5,407 nt of DNA from an uncultured Bacteroidales bacterium (lineage in GTDB: Bacteria; Bacteroidota; Bacteroidia; Bacteroidales; UBA4417): NCBI GenBank assembly GCA_903917425.1, contig CAIXAQ010000876.1, forward strand, positions 1 to 5,407, given 5' to 3'. Under the pieces are notes generated by a model. The model did not search any database, had not been told where the DNA came from, and saw nothing but the letters and a program-made list of their open reading frames with translations. Position numbers and translations under genes: made by a program. Of the stretch, positions 4,706 through 5,407 are shown piece by piece; position 1 is the stretch's first letter, and each line of letters starts with the position of its first letter.

Positions 4706-5407
4706 TTGAAAACACATTTTAATACTTACACCACAATACTGGCCGCACTCATTTGCATTGCACCTGTATTAGTGAAAGCACAAAGCAATTCCATAGGAAG
4801 TCAGGTGAATGGCAATTTTCAGATGGATGCCCAGTATTACCGGGTTGATTCGGCCATAGGTGCATTGCCCGTACCCGAAAAAATGCAGATGAACAGTTGG
4901 ACTAACATTACCTATTCGGCCGGGAATTTTAATGCCGGCCTTCGCTACGAAACTTACCTTAACCCGGTAAACGGCTACGATCCCCGATATAAAGGCACAG
5001 GAATTCCTTACTGGTTTGTTGATTATAAAACCGGTCAGTTCCAGGTTACTGCGGGTCATATTTACGATCAGTTTGGAAGCGGTACTATTTTTCGTACGCA
5101 TGAAGAGCATAACCTGGGATACGACAATTCGCTGAATGGTATCCGCATAAAACTGAATCCTTTAAAAGGACTGGAATTGAAGGGAATATACGGAACGCAG
5201 CGTTACTTTTGGCTTAAAGGCCCGGGTATTGTCAGGGGCGGCGATGTAGACATTAATCTGAATGACATGGTAGCTTCGCTCGAAAACAGCAAGCTCCGGC
5301 TTCAGCTTGGCGGAAGTTTTGTCAGCAAATTCGAGGCCAACGAAGATATATACAGCAGCAACCAGGAAAAGCTGATACTACCCTTAAATGTTTCGTCTGC
5401 TGCTGCC
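4706..5407 (+). CDS. DUF6029-like secreted beta-rich protein, N-terminal part (runs off window)
   Basis: An open frame of 234 codons reaches the window's right edge without a stop. No ATG lies near its beginning: an in-frame TAA is at 4700-4702, and the first plausible start is TTG at 4706. From there the product begins MKTHFNTY, followed by a hydrophobic stretch (about 10-22) and VKA|Q, a good signal peptide cleaved near residue 25. The first in-frame ATG comes only at codon 40 and would remove the export signal. The mature part is rich in alternating aromatic and polar strands (QMDAQYY, FNAGLRYETYLNP, YWFVDYKTGQFQVTAGHIYDQFG, NGIRIKLNPLKGLELKGIYG), as in outer-membrane beta-barrels. The pattern GHIYDQFGSGTIFRTHEE (117-134) resembles what I recall of the DUF6029 family of Bacteroidota. 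I recall DUF6029 genes near TlpA and Omp28-like genes, which fits the upstream neighbour. Molecular function is unknown. Confidence 0.8.
   Translation, partial: MKTHFNTYTTILAALICIAPVLVKAQSNSIGSQVNGNFQMDAQYYRVDSAIGALPVPEKMQMNSWTNITYSAGNFNAGLRYETYLNPVNGYDPRYKGTGIPYWFVDYKTGQFQVTAGHIYDQFGSGTIFRTHEEHNLGYDNSLNGIRIKLNPLKGLELKGIYGTQRYFWLKGPGIVRGGDVDINLNDMVASLENSKLRLQLGGSFVSKFEANEDIYSSNQEKLILPLNVSSAAA

Noticed and set aside
4769..5110. Minus-strand open frame opposite the DUF6029-like gene
   Set aside because: The plus frame has a signal peptide and is open for 702 nt to the edge; the reverse frame has no recognisable features.

Overview
The window looks like chromosomal DNA from a member of the Bacteroidota, probably an environmental Bacteroidales-type lineage. 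The evidence is protein families typical of that phylum (DUF3147, DUF6029, short class I ManA, Bacteroidota-style LipA/LipB), start codons with A/T-rich leaders and no Shine-Dalgarno sequences, and promoter-like sites that fit the phylum's consensus (TTG, about 19 nt, TAnnTTTG). No rRNA, tRNA, CRISPR array or transposase gene is visible.

Left half (79-2844), all on the minus strand. Read in transcription order it is a lipA remnant, a lipB remnant, a LOG-family nucleotide phosphoribohydrolase, a four-helix DUF3147 membrane protein, a 14-codon fragment of a kinase 5' end, a truncated Bro-N gene, and an intact dephospho-CoA-kinase-like P-loop kinase. Two clear pieces of genome damage lie here. 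First, lipA (lipoyl synthase) and lipB (octanoyltransferase) are fused by a deletion that removed the 3' half of lipA and the 5' half of lipB; the lipB remnant also carries an in-frame stop. Second, the first 42 nt of the kinase gene occur twice, at 595-636 and 1047-1088, bracketing the Bro-N fragment and a 14-bp tandem repeat. This suggests the kinase once began at 1088, directly downstream of DUF3147, and was displaced by an insertion of about 0.45 kb.

Right half (2845-5407), on the plus strand. A short divergent intergenic region carries back-to-back promoter-like sites. It is followed by manA (mannose-6-phosphate isomerase), then, 33 nt on, a secreted TlpA-like thiol-disulfide oxidoreductase. 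After a 144-bp gap comes the N-terminal part of a secreted DUF6029 protein that must start at TTG and runs off the window. ManA serves fructose-6-P/mannose-6-P interconversion in the cytoplasm; the other two are exported and probably act in the cell envelope.

Overall this is ordinary housekeeping territory with two informative scars. I see no convincing new multi-gene system. The most interesting points are the simultaneous loss of both lipoate-synthesis genes and the duplicated 5' end that brackets the Bro-N fragment.
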